Shown here one piece after another: positions 15,573 to 23,823 of a stretch of 42,456 nt of DNA. The number at the start of each line of letters is the position of its first letter. The first letter of the stretch is position 1. This DNA comes from Candidatus Avelusimicrobium aviculae (GTDB lineage Bacteria > Elusimicrobiota > Elusimicrobia > Elusimicrobiales > Elusimicrobiaceae), in assembly GCA_944324655.1 (NCBI GenBank), contig CALUXF010000015.1:1-42456 (forward strand). The letters run 5' to 3'. The notes beneath the pieces were generated by a model, which saw nothing but the letters and a program-made list of their open reading frames with translations, did not search any database and was not told where the DNA came from. The position numbers were made by a program, and so were the translations under genes.

Positions 15573-16420
15573 AGCCAACAGCCATACATTTACATTTGCA
15601 TTATACAAACCGGTGGCCCGAAATACAGCGGTATTTACAAAACATGGGGGCCCATCCATACCATTTGTATGTAACGCTTACGCAAGAGAACGCTTCTTTA
15701 GTGAAAGAAATAAGAAAGTTCCAGCCGCAGGCTGTTATTTGGCGTACGGAAAACCGGGGATATGACATCGGCCCGTTTGTGGATTTTTTGCATAGGGTAG
15801 ATTTATCTCAATATGATTTGGTGTTAAAAATACATACCAAAAGCAAGTCCGGCCTGCAAAAAACCTGGATTAACGGCCGGTATATCACTAAAAAACGTTG
15901 GGTACAGCTTTTGTTTGACGCTTTGCTGGGGACGCAAGAAGTATGGCGCCGTAATGCGGCCGCTTTTGAACAGCGGCCCCAATTGGGCATGTTGTCTTCC
16001 CGGTATTTAATCACGTCTGAGCCGGGGTGTTCGGAGTATTTAAGAGAGCAAATTAATCCGGTAATGGATAAAATGGGCCTCCCAACGCCGGAGAAAATTA
16101 CGTTTGCCGCGGGAACGATGTTTTTAACGCGCGCCAGCTTGTTGGAGCCTATAAAACGATGTTTTACAATGGGGGACTTTCCGGTGACGGATGTTTCCGC
16201 GCAGGACGGTACGCTGGCCCATGTTTTTGAGCGGGTGTTAGGCTGTATAGTTGCCGCGCAAGGTTATAAAGTGGAAGGCTTTGATAAAAACAGGTGGTTT
16301 GAAAGCATAGCTAAGTTTCAACGGGTGATTAACTTTTTTTACAGCAACAATATTACCCGTTCCCGCCACCAGATTATCAAAATATGTAAAATTCCAGTAT
16401 ATTACAAAAAAGTAAATTAA
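15569..16420 (+). CDS. RgpF-like rhamnan synthesis protein, 283 aa
   Basis: Matches the rhamnan synthesis F (RgpF) family: an N-terminal HLHLHYTNRW segment, ENRGYDIGPFVDFL, the DLVLKIHTKKS-like stretch (here LVLKIHTKSK) followed by a conserved Trp, and a FAAGTMFLTRASLL strand. RgpF proteins take part in assembling rhamnose-containing polysaccharides, probably as glycosyltransferases. The frame is open from a GTG at 15554, but the ATG at 15569 overlaps the rfbB stop as ATGA and begins the conserved region. The C-terminus is basic. With the full rhamnose pathway beside it, a rhamnan-type product is the simplest reading. Confidence 0.85.
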   Translation: MKPTAIHLHLHYTNRWPEIQRYLQNMGAHPYHLYVTLTQENASLVKEIRKFQPQAVIWRTENRGYDIGPFVDFLHRVDLSQYDLVLKIHTKSKSGLQKTWINGRYITKKRWVQLLFDALLGTQEVWRRNAAAFEQRPQLGMLSSRYLITSEPGCSEYLREQINPVMDKMGLPTPEKITFAAGTMFLTRASLLEPIKRCFTMGDFPVTDVSAQDGTLAHVFERVLGCIVAAQGYKVEGFDKNRWFESIAKFQRVINFFYSNNITRSRHQIIKICKIPVYYKKVN

Positions 16421-16433
16421 AAGAGGTTTCTGT

Positions 16434-16930
16434 ATGTTTAAATATTATGCGTATAAATTATTACGGGGGCTGCGCCTTATTTCTAAAGAGAAATATGCCG
16501 AAAAACGCCTTAAATACGGTTATAAAAAGACAAAGGATTATAAAGCCATAGCCCGCTCCCCTTTGTTTGACGCGCAGTGGTATTTGGAGCACAATCCCGA
16601 TGTAAAGGCGGCGGGGAAGACCCTATTATGCATTATTTAATACACGGCTGGAAGGAAAACCGCCCTTGCACCCCGTATTTTGACGGGAGACAATATTTGG
16701 AAATGTACCCGGACGTAGCCCAAGCCAATATGAATCCTCTTTTGCATTGGGAAAGGTATGGCCAGTTTGAGGACAGATACGCGGAAATTAAAGGCAAAAA
16801 AACAAACCGCCGGGGACGTTCTGCCAGTTTTAAAGAAAAAATCAGGCAAATTCTGTTATATCCCATTGAATTGCAGCAAGAGGTGGAGCGTTTAGAAGCG
16901 GAAGTGGAACAACTGCGCCAAGGAAGATAG
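16434..16930 (+). pseudogene. polysaccharide-locus repeat protein, frameshifted at a G-run
   Basis: The first frame (16434-16640) ends in FDAQWYLEHNPDVKAAG; the second picks up as EDPIMHYLIHGWKENR and runs to 16930. Joined, they give the tandem repeat found beside rhamnan and other glycosyltransferase domains: Phe-Asp-x2-Trp-Tyr-Leu ... Asn-Pro-Asp-Val ... Pro-x2-His-Tyr-x3-Gly, twice, followed by a coiled-coil tail rich in Glu and Leu (about 140-165). One base is missing in the G-run at 16613-16616: five Gs instead of four would restore one 165-residue protein. Sequencing error, decay or slippage-based switching are all possible. The gene sits between rgpF-like and GT2 genes in the same direction. 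Confidence 0.8.
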
Positions 16931-16941
16931 GTTTTGGGAAT

Positions 16942-17844
16942 ATGAGGGCAAGCAAAGTATCCGTTATTGTTCCGGTTTATAATCAGCAAGCTTATTTGAA
17001 ACCATGTTTGCAAAGCTTGCAAAACCAGACGTTGCCTGATATAGAAATTATATGTGTAAATGACGGTTCCACCGATGAGAGTTTAACGCTTATTAATCAT
17101 TTTGCCCAGTCTGATAAACGTTTTAGGGTGATTAATCAAGCCAATCAGGGCTCCGGCGCGGCGCGCAACGCGGGCATAGCGGCGGCGCAAGGGGAGTACT
17201 TGGGCTTTGTGGATGCGGACGATTGGGTGGATAAAGATTATTTTGAAAAATTGTATGATAAAGCCAAAGAGCAAAACGCCGAAGTTTGCTGTGCGGTATG
17301 CAGGAAAGAAATAAGGGGGACGCAGGAACAAGCCGTGTCCACCCCGGTATTTAAAGACACGGAACGATTTAAAAAACAGCTGGTATTTACAGCGGCGCAT
17401 GTGTGGTCTAAACTGTTTTTGCGCCGGTTTATTGAAGATAAACACCTTAAAAACGCGGAAAGCAGGAGGGAGCAGGAAATTGCATTTTCTATTCCGGCCG
17501 TTTTATTGGCCCGGCGGATTGGCTGGACGGATGAGGCGTATTATTATTACCGCGTGCAGAAAGGAAGCGCCTGCCGCCGGCCGCTTTCCCTGCGGGACTG
17601 CCAAGAACTGCCCGGCATATATGCCCAAATGCTTAGCTATCCATTAAGCGAAAGCCAGCGGCATATCGTTCAGGAGCGGCTTAAAACCAATATACAGTAT
17701 TACTTAAGACAGGTAGGGTTTAAAGGCAGGGTGGCTTTATTTAAATCTGTTATGGAAAAAATTCCTTCTTTTGTGTGGGAAGGCCCCTATCAAACGGCGT
17801 ATATTTGCGCGAAAATTTTCACAAAAAGACGTATACAAGGATAA
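16942..17844 (+). CDS. GT2-family glycosyltransferase, 300 aa
   Basis: GT-A domain with VSVIVPVYNQ, ICVNDGSTDES (Asp41 binds the nucleotide), the GSGAARNAGI loop and Asp-Ala-Asp at 91-93. The C-terminal region of about 150 residues is variable and basic. It starts 11 bases after the broken repeat gene and ends 4 bases before the epimerase gene, so it is part of the plus-strand operon. Donor and acceptor are unknown. The N-terminal 100 residues resemble the GT2 half of the chimera at 18823. Confidence 0.9.
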   Translation: MRASKVSVIVPVYNQQAYLKPCLQSLQNQTLPDIEIICVNDGSTDESLTLINHFAQSDKRFRVINQANQGSGAARNAGIAAAQGEYLGFVDADDWVDKDYFEKLYDKAKEQNAEVCCAVCRKEIRGTQEQAVSTPVFKDTERFKKQLVFTAAHVWSKLFLRRFIEDKHLKNAESRREQEIAFSIPAVLLARRIGWTDEAYYYYRVQKGSACRRPLSLRDCQELPGIYAQMLSYPLSESQRHIVQERLKTNIQYYLRQVGFKGRVALFKSVMEKIPSFVWEGPYQTAYICAKIFTKRRIQG

Positions 17845-17848
17845 ATAA

Positions 17849-18751
17849 ATGAAAGTATTGGTAACAGGTGGAAGCGGATTTATTGGCTCGCATACGGTGG
17901 ATAGCTTAATTTCTTTGGGTCTTGAGGTGGTGGTGGTAGACAAAAAGGCGCCTCTTTATCCCAACCCAAAGGCACGATACTATCAGATGGATATAAATGA
18001 TTTTTCTTTTGAGTCTGTTTTTAAAGAAAATGCTATTGATAAAATCATCCATTTGGCGGCGCAGCCGTCGGTTTCTTTTTCTAACCAAAACCCGGAGGAA
18101 GACGCCCAAAACAATATACTAGCGTCTATCCGGGTAATTGAGCTGGCTAAAAAATACCAAATCCAAAAGCTGGTGGTATCGTCTTCCGCCGCGTTATACG
18201 CTAACCCGCAGTACTTCCCGGTGGATGAGCGGCACCCTACTTGCTGTCTTTCCCCTTACGCTATTTCTAAGCATACGATGGAAGAATACGTGAAGTGGTC
18301 CGGCTTAAAGTATATTATCTTCCGTTATGCTAACGTATACGGCCCCCGGCAAGACAGCACGGGCGAAGCCGGCGTGATAGCCATTTTTACCGACGCGATT
18401 TCCCACAATAAACCTATTTACATCCATGGGGACGGGAATCAAACCAGAGATTTTGTATACGTGCAAGATGTGGCGGACGCTAATTGCAAGGCGGTGCTTT
18501 CTGAGGTTTCTGGGGAAACGATCAATATATCTTCCCAAACTGAAATTACCATTAATCAGGTAGCCCGTACCATTATATCCGCGGCGGCGGGATATACGGG
18601 GAGCGTAGTGCATAGCGCTTCGCGCCTGGGGGATATTTACAAAAGTATTTTATCCAACCAAAAAGCAAAACAGTTATTGGGTTTTGAGAACAAAACCAAT
18701 TTTGCGCGCGGAATACAGGAAACCGTAAAATTTTTTGAAAGAAAGAAATAA
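17849..18751 (+). CDS. NAD-dependent sugar-nucleotide epimerase/dehydratase (GalE/WbpP-like)
   Basis: Extended SDR fold, 300 aa. GGSGFIG is at 7-13, Asp31 ends the second strand (prefers NAD), the catalytic Ser is in SSS at 111-113, and Tyr137-x3-Lys141 (YAISK) is intact. FRYANVYGPRQ and RDFVYVQDVADA are typical of UDP-hexose 4-epimerases. It probably supplies UDP-galactose, a UDP-uronic acid or a related sugar for the polysaccharide. The neighbouring fragment of UDP-glucose dehydrogenase makes a uronic-acid substrate plausible, but the sequence alone does not decide it. Confidence 0.88.
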   Translation: MKVLVTGGSGFIGSHTVDSLISLGLEVVVVDKKAPLYPNPKARYYQMDINDFSFESVFKENAIDKIIHLAAQPSVSFSNQNPEEDAQNNILASIRVIELAKKYQIQKLVVSSSAALYANPQYFPVDERHPTCCLSPYAISKHTMEEYVKWSGLKYIIFRYANVYGPRQDSTGEAGVIAIFTDAISHNKPIYIHGDGNQTRDFVYVQDVADANCKAVLSEVSGETINISSQTEITINQVARTIISAAAGYTGSVVHSASRLGDIYKSILSNQKAKQLLGFENKTNFARGIQETVKFFERKK

Positions 18752-18822
18752 ATCATGGCATGCCTTAGCTTGTGAATTATTAAACATTGGAAAAACTGAT
18801 AATAAGTGAGAAAAGATGAATT

Positions 18823-19551
18823 ATGAAAAAAGTAAAAAATAAACAGGGAAAGACGAGTCAAAAAATTAAAACTAAAAAACAGTCCGCGCAGGTCATTATA
18901 GTCAAAAACGCGGAAGGGGAGGCTGACACTAAAGCCCAAATACTCGTACAAAACAAAATAAACTATACGCCCAAAGTATCCGTTATTATCCCTGTTTATA
19001 ATGTGGAAGCTTACTTGCGCCAATGCTTGGACAGTGTTATCAAGCAAACCCTAGAAGAAATTGAAATCATCTGCGTAGATGACGGTTCTACGGATAATTC
19101 TTTGGAAATTTTGAAAAAATATGCGGCCAAAGATAAACGCATAACCATCTTAAAGCAAAAGAACTTGCATGCCGGTGTAGCGCGCAATGCGGGGCTGGCG
19201 TTTAAGAACGGAACGGACGACTGCCGTCAAAGCCCTGCAATGGATATTATTTCGGAATTGATTAATAAAAATATTGCTATTACGGCGTATGACCCAAAAG
19301 CCATGGATACGGCAAAGGCCCTGGTGGGGGATAAAATACATTATGCCCAAGATATGTACAGCGCGGTGAAAGGGGCTGATGTTTTGGCTATTTTAACGGA
19401 ATGGCCGGAATTTTCCGCTCCGGACTTTTCTAAATTGGAAAAATTAATGAAAAGAAAAGTTATTTTTGACTTGCGCAATATGCTTCCGTCCAAAGAGGCG
19501 GCTGAATGGGATTTTACGTGTTATTCCGTAGGAAGAAAGAGAAAACGTTAA
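18823..19551 (+). CDS. chimera: GT2 N-terminal half fused to UDP-glucose dehydrogenase C-terminal domain
   Basis: Residues 1-43 are a Lys-rich lead. Residues 44-126 are a normal GT2 start (VSVIIPVYNVEAYL, ICVDDGSTDNS, HAGVARNAGLA) that stops before the metal-binding Asp-x-Asp. From about residue 124 the chain becomes the UDP-binding C-terminal domain of UDP-glucose 6-dehydrogenase: GLAFKNGTDDCRQSPAMDII, then ITAYDPKAMDTAK, ADVLAILTEWPEF and a terminal IFDLRNML ... YSVGRK. The dehydrogenase's NAD domain and catalytic Cys are missing. The junction falls on GLAFK, a stretch both families approximate, which suggests a deletion through short homology. The product should have neither activity. ORF integrity is clear; whether it is expressed is not. 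An assembly join is an alternative. Confidence 0.8.
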   Translation: MKKVKNKQGKTSQKIKTKKQSAQVIIVKNAEGEADTKAQILVQNKINYTPKVSVIIPVYNVEAYLRQCLDSVIKQTLEEIEIICVDDGSTDNSLEILKKYAAKDKRITILKQKNLHAGVARNAGLAFKNGTDDCRQSPAMDIISELINKNIAITAYDPKAMDTAKALVGDKIHYAQDMYSAVKGADVLAILTEWPEFSAPDFSKLEKLMKRKVIFDLRNMLPSKEAAEWDFTCYSVGRKRKR

Positions 19552-19700
19552 CGGGGAGCATCTCTTAGTAAACTAAGGAAAGCAAGCGGCTGCCTGGGAA
19601 AATATATCTTCTGGAGGGGTAATCGCTAAATAATAATCGCTCCCGTTGGGATACGCGCTGCTTCCATATTTTAAAGGACAAAATTTAAGATATATATTTT

Positions 19701-21488
19701 ATGAACATACAAACTAAAAAAGTTATTACACAAAACGCATTGGTTAAGAATTTTCTTCGGATGTGGCCCTATATTAAGCCGTATTGGTTTAGGGCGTGTC
19801 TAGGCGTGGCGTTAACGCTGCCCGTTGGGGCGCTGGACGGGGTTGTGGCCATGTTTTTAAAGCCGTTTATGGATAAGGTAATGGTAGACAAACAGCCGCA
19901 TTTCTCTTCCATGATTCCTTTTTTAATTGTTGGTTTTACGGTGGTGCAGGGGGTGTTGATTTACGCTTCCAACTATTTTAATACCTGGGTTGCCAATAAA
20001 ATCACCATTGGGGTTAAACGCAAACTGTATGATAAACTTCTGTCTATGGATACCTCTTATTTTGACAGGAATAATTCCGGCACTATTTTAATGCGCTATT
20101 CCAACGATGCCGAAACCGCCTCCAACGGTTTAATAGACAATTTAAAACAGTTTTTATCCAAAACGTTTTCTTCCCTTTCTTTAATATTTGTTTTGTTTTA
20201 CAATTCCTGGCAATTAGCGTTTATTGCCATTGCCGTATTGATATTTTTTGTGTACCCCATGGCGGTTGTGCGTAAAAAAATGAAAGAAATTATGACTAAA
20301 ACCGTGGGGAATCTTTCTTATGTAATGACCATTTATAATGAAACATTCGCCGGCAATAAGACCATTCGTTCTTTTACGTTGGAAGACGAGTTTAAGGGCC
20401 GGTTTAAAGATTTAACCGACATGCGTTTTGCCCTAGCGATGAAACTGGTGAAAGGGACGAACTGGCTTTCCCCTTTAATGCATATCATTATGTCTATCGG
20501 GATTGCCTTTGTTATCGGATATGGGAGCTATCTTATCGTTAGCGGAACCATTACCAGCGGTAACTTTGTGGCTTTTATTGCGGCGTTAATGATGTTGTAT
20601 ACGCCGCTTAAATCCGTGGGGAATAATTATATTTCCATGCAGCAGTCTTTCTTGGCTATTGACCGTATTTTTGATATTTTGGATTTACGGCCTACCATTC
20701 AGGACTCCGCCCAATCCAAAGAGTTGACAGCAGTAACTAAAAATATTGTTTTTGAGCATGTTCATTTTGGCTATACCCCCGGACGGGAAGTATTGCATGA
20801 CATTAATTTGGAAATCCCGGTGGGAAGCACGGTGGCTTTGGTGGGCAATTCCGGCGGGGGAAAAACGACCATTTCCTCCCTTCTGCCCCGTTTGTATGAC
20901 ATTAAAAAAGGCGCCATTAAAATTGACGGGGCGGACATACGCAACATATCCCAAAAATCCCTTCGCAAACATATTGCCATGGTGTTTCAGGATAATTTTT
21001 TATTTTCCGGCACCATACGGGAAAATGTACTTTTGGGCAACGGCCACGCCGATGAAGACACCATTTGGCAAGCGCTTAAAAATTCCTGCTTGGACGATTT
21101 TGTAAAAGGTCTGCCCCAAAAACTGGATACGCAGATAGGGGAGCGCGGTATTTTGCTGTCCGGAGGCCAAAAACAGCGTTTGGCCATTGCCCGCGCGTTT
21201 GTTAAAAACGCCCCTATTGTTATTTTGGACGAGGCCACCAGCGCGTTGGATAACAAGTCAGAAAAAGTGGTGCAGGAAGCGTTGGATAACCTGATGAAGA
21301 ACCGTACGGTAATTGTTATTGCCCACCGTTTAAGCACCATTCAAAACGCGGACAAAATTGTGGTGATTAACGACGGAAAAATAGCCGAGCAAGGCACGCA
21401 CGAGGAATTGTTAAAGCTCCATGGAGCGTATTATTCCCTCTATTCCATGCAGTTTAAAAAACAAGAAAAAGAGGAGGCAAAAGTATGA
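19701..21488 (+). CDS. MsbA-like ABC exporter (fused membrane and ATPase domains), 595 aa
   Basis: An N-terminal six-helix ABC transmembrane domain (about 20-320) is followed by a complete ATPase domain: Walker A GNSGGGKTT at about 382-390, the Q-loop VFQDN, signature LSGGQKQR at about 485, Walker B IVILDEATSALD at about 507 and the switch His in IAHRLST. This is the architecture of MsbA and related lipid or polysaccharide flippases, so export of lipid A or of a lipid-linked glycan is likely. It is encoded inside the polysaccharide locus and overlaps the intact rfbA by 4 bases (ATGA). A weak A-rich ribosome region precedes the ATG. The substrate is not readable from sequence. Confidence 0.92.
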   Translation: MNIQTKKVITQNALVKNFLRMWPYIKPYWFRACLGVALTLPVGALDGVVAMFLKPFMDKVMVDKQPHFSSMIPFLIVGFTVVQGVLIYASNYFNTWVANKITIGVKRKLYDKLLSMDTSYFDRNNSGTILMRYSNDAETASNGLIDNLKQFLSKTFSSLSLIFVLFYNSWQLAFIAIAVLIFFVYPMAVVRKKMKEIMTKTVGNLSYVMTIYNETFAGNKTIRSFTLEDEFKGRFKDLTDMRFALAMKLVKGTNWLSPLMHIIMSIGIAFVIGYGSYLIVSGTITSGNFVAFIAALMMLYTPLKSVGNNYISMQQSFLAIDRIFDILDLRPTIQDSAQSKELTAVTKNIVFEHVHFGYTPGREVLHDINLEIPVGSTVALVGNSGGGKTTISSLLPRLYDIKKGAIKIDGADIRNISQKSLRKHIAMVFQDNFLFSGTIRENVLLGNGHADEDTIWQALKNSCLDDFVKGLPQKLDTQIGERGILLSGGQKQRLAIARAFVKNAPIVILDEATSALDNKSEKVVQEALDNLMKNRTVIVIAHRLSTIQNADKIVVINDGKIAEQGTHEELLKLHGAYYSLYSMQFKKQEKEEAKV

Positions 21489-22345
21489 AAGGCATTATAC
21501 TAGCAGGCGGGGCGGGCACGCGGTTGTCCCCGGCTTCTTTGCCTATTTCCAAGATTTTGCTCCCAATTTATAATAAACCGATGATTTATTACCCTTTATC
21601 GGTGCTGATGATGGCGGGGATTAAAGATATTTTGATTATTACCAACCCGGAAGATGACGCTAATTTCCAAAAACTCCTGGGGGACGGCACCCAGTGGGGT
21701 ATGCATTTTAGTTATCAAATACAGTACATTAAAAAAGGCATTGCCGACGCTTTTTTGCTGGGAGAAGATTTTATCGGGGGGGAGGAGTGCGCTTTGATAT
21801 TGGGGGACAATATCTTTTACGGCAGCGGCTTTGAGCATTTGCTGGGCCAGGTGTCCCAACATGTGAACGGCGCTACCGTATTTGCTTATGAAACCAGCGA
21901 ACCGGAACGCTTTGGCATTGTGGAATTTGACGCAAAAGGCCAGGCCGTTTCTTTAGAAGAGAAACCCGCCCACCCCAAAAGTAACTTTGCCGTAACGGGC
22001 TTATATTTTTATGATAATCAAGTGGTACAGTATGCCAAACAGCTAAAACCTTCCGCCCGCGGAGAGCTGGAAATAACGGATTTAAACAAAATGTACTTGG
22101 CGGACCAAAAATTGCAGGTGGCCCGTTTGGAGCGCGGATTCGCCTGGTTGGATACCGGAACGCATGAAACATTGCTGCAGGCGGCTAATTTTGTGCATAG
22201 TATGCAGCTAAACCAAGGGATAGAAATTGCCTGCCCGGAAGAAATTGCCCTGCAGAAAGGATTTATTTCCAAAGAACAGCTAAAAAATTATTTAGCCAAT
22301 AAGCCTAAAAACTCCTATTTTGACTATGTTCGGCATTTAGTATAG
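21485..22345 (+). CDS. rfbA: glucose-1-phosphate thymidylyltransferase (intact copy)
   Basis: Makes dTDP-glucose from dTTP and glucose-1-phosphate, the first step of the rhamnose pathway. 286 aa. The nucleotide-binding loop LAGGAGTRLSP is at 6-16, the Lys of ISKILLPIYNKPMIYYPL fits Rml[11 protein letters not shown] carries the metal-binding Asp, and [20 protein letters not shown] and [11 protein letters not shown] are intact. The start is an ATGA overlap with the ABC exporter. It is the functional counterpart of the frameshifted copy at 12385-13267. The two differ enough (for example LGDGTQWGMHFSY against LGTGEE..GIRLSY) to be old duplicates or independent acquisitions. Confidence 0.95.
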   Translation: MKGIILAGGAGTRLSPASLPISKILLPIYNKPMIYYPLSVLMMAGIKDILIITNPEDDANFQKLLGDGTQWGMHFSYQIQYIKKGIADAFLLGEDFIGGEECALILGDNIFYGSGFEHLLGQVSQHVNGATVFAYETSEPERFGIVEFDAKGQAVSLEEKPAHPKSNFAVTGLYFYDNQVVQYAKQLKPSARGELEITDLNKMYLADQKLQVARLERGFAWLDTGTHETLLQAANFVHSMQLNQGIEIACPEEIALQKGFISKEQLKNYLANKPKNSYFDYVRHLV

Positions 22346-22649
22346 CGTATAGAAGTTTATCTTATGTTTCCCTAAAAGTTTTTTTCTTTGTAAAACGGGG
22401 AAATCAACGCTGACTGAACGCTGACAGTGAAAATGGGTGGAAAATTGGTGTAAAAATGAAAATAAGAGCCGCTTTTTACAAAGCGGCTTTTCATATAATA
22501 CGCCAACACATTGCATTTATTTGGCGTTTTCACACGGAAAGATTTTCTTATATTTGAAAGCTTATCTACAAAGTTGGCTTTACGGACAAGTTTTATTTTT
22601 CTGTTTTTGCCTCGTATTGTTTTATATAGAGCCCAAACTCCCAGTTTGG
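22346..22649. other. gene-free gap between rfbA and the DUF1796 gene
   Basis: AT-rich and 304 bases long. Besides the terminator at 22467-22491 it holds an imperfect tandem repeat AACGCTGACTG/AACGCTGACAG (22406-22427), a second hairpin ACGCCAA/TTGGCGT followed by TTT (22500-22530), and a hairpin at 22630-22651 that overlaps the DUF1796 stop. No convincing coding sequence. Confidence 0.5.
22467..22491 (+). terminator. intrinsic terminator of the plus-strand polysaccharide arm
   Basis: Stem AGCCGCTTT (22467-22475) / AAAGCGGCT (22480-22488) with loop TTAC and a short T-run. Confidence 0.75.
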
Positions 22650-23408
22650 CTATTTTCTATAAATATGCCATTTTTTTCTTACATTTTTCCGCATTTGTTT
22701 ATTGGGAATCAACATGGCCGTTAATCTTAGACAGCTAATCTTTAGTTTTTTTGTTAATGGTAAATTCAGACGATAGCTTTTTAGTATCTTGTACAGTGTA
22801 GAAAAACAAACCACATGATCTAGTTGCGGCGGGCCGGCTTTGTAATCGCAGGAAATGACCTTAATATCTTTGGTTAACTGTTTCTCTTGCAAAACGGAAT
22901 TTCTTTCATTACGTATATACATTAAATGGATGTCTTTCCCCGCGTAAGCTTGCTGGATATAAGCAAACCCCGCCACAATGTCTTTTTCCTTTATTTTAGC
23001 GTGATTGGTAATAGGTGTTTCAAGGTAAACAATTAAAATTTTCTGAGCATTTTCTATTTCTTTCAGCAAACGTGTAATACGTCGCTCATATTTTTCTTTC
23101 ACTTGGGGGTACATCTCTTCAAAGGGGATATCTTTATGAAAATCATGATTAAAAGTAAGGTCAGTTAATTTATTATGATAGGCTTTGCAGTGAATGTTTC
23201 TTTCTTCAAAAGAAAATTCCAAATCTTTCTTTTCTATAAAAGAGGCTAATCTTTCGGCCAGGATTTTGCATCTTCCAACAAAATCAGAACCAAATAACCA
23301 ATCAAAAGGATATGCTTTTATTTGCAGCCCATTTTTCCTTAATAATTCCGAACAGGAACAGGCTTCCCCCAGGCTAAAAATTAAATCGTATTTGTGAATT
23401 TTAGACAT
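22650..23408 (-). CDS. DUF1796 putative cysteine-peptidase-fold protein, 252 aa
   Basis: Matches DUF1796 (papain-like cysteine peptidase fold): FSLGEACSCSELLRKNGL near the N-terminus with the nucleophile-candidate Cys, then AYPFDWLFG, and later LDHVVCFSTLYKIL. The basic C-terminus is poorly conserved. DUF1796 genes are often found in polysaccharide or glycan loci; no reaction has been proven for the family to my knowledge. It converges with the plus-strand rfb arm, so it belongs to the locus edge but not to that operon. The promoter region upstream (23409-23460) is AT-rich with TAGAAT and TATACT boxes, of which neither is clearly better. Confidence 0.82.
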   Translation of the reverse strand: MSKIHKYDLIFSLGEACSCSELLRKNGLQIKAYPFDWLFGSDFVGRCKILAERLASFIEKKDLEFSFEERNIHCKAYHNKLTDLTFNHDFHKDIPFEEMYPQVKEKYERRITRLLKEIENAQKILIVYLETPITNHAKIKEKDIVAGFAYIQQAYAGKDIHLMYIRNERNSVLQEKQLTKDIKVISCDYKAGPPQLDHVVCFSTLYKILKSYRLNLPLTKKLKISCLRLTAMLIPNKQMRKNVRKKWHIYRK

Positions 23409-23637
23409 AGAAAATTCTGCGAATTTATATTTATTCTAACCGTCTCAGTATAGCTAAAAATTTTTATCTCTTCAAGCAAAGTTTTAAAAATAATTTCAGT
23501 AAATGTTTTTATAAGCTTCTAAACCATAGTGGGCACTGGCAATTATTTCAGGGGGTTCACATCTTATCCCTTCAAAACTATAGGAGCTTATGTTTACTTG
23601 CCGAAGCAAGGCATCAAATGTTTATCATACAGAATGC

Positions 23638-23667
23638 AAAAAAGCCGCTTAATAATAAGCGGCTTTT
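23638..23667 (-). terminator. terminator of tRNA-Val
   Basis: Stem AAAAGCCGCTT / AAGCGGCTTTT with loop AATAAT, just downstream of the tRNA on the minus strand, running into a T-run there (23638-23643). Confidence 0.8.
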
Positions 23668-23671
23668 AAAA

Positions 23672-23747
23672 TGGTGGACCGGAAGGGACTCGAACCCCTG
23701 ACCCCCTGCGTGTAAAGCAGGTGCTCTACCAGCTAAGCTACCGATCC
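23672..23747 (-). tRNA. tRNA-Val (anticodon TAC), CCA encoded
   Basis: 76 bases on the minus strand. The acceptor GGATCGG pairs with CCGGTCC (one G-T), the D-arm reads GCTTAGCTGGTAGAGC, and the anticodon stem CCTGC/GCAGG holds the loop TTTACAC (anticodon TAC). The T-loop is TTCGAGT, with discriminator A and encoded CCA. Confidence 0.96.
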
Positions 23748-23776
23748 TAAAACTGTTGTTATAAGAACCTATATTT

Positions 23777-23805
23777 ATTCTAGCATAAAAAAAGGTTGCG
23801 CTCAA
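23777..23805 (-). promoter_or_regulatory. promoter of tRNA-Val
   Basis: -35 TTGAGC (23800-23805), 17 bases ending TGC, and -10 TAGAAT (23777-23782) on the minus strand. Confidence 0.7.
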
Positions 23806-23823
23806 CAGCTTTTAACAAGCGTA

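Noticed and set aside
19552-19700. Possible regulatory RNA between the chimera and the ABC exporter
   Set aside because: 149 bases with no clear promoter, stem or terminator; no known riboswitch motif recognised.
22406-22427. Imperfect 11-base tandem repeat AACGCTGACTG/AACGCTGACAG
   Set aside because: Only two units and no relation to a start or stop; probably chance.
22437-22724. 95-codon hydrophobic open frame over the rfbA terminator
   Set aside because: It starts upstream of and runs through a clear terminator, then overlaps the DUF1796 gene; AT-rich Phe/Leu chance frame.
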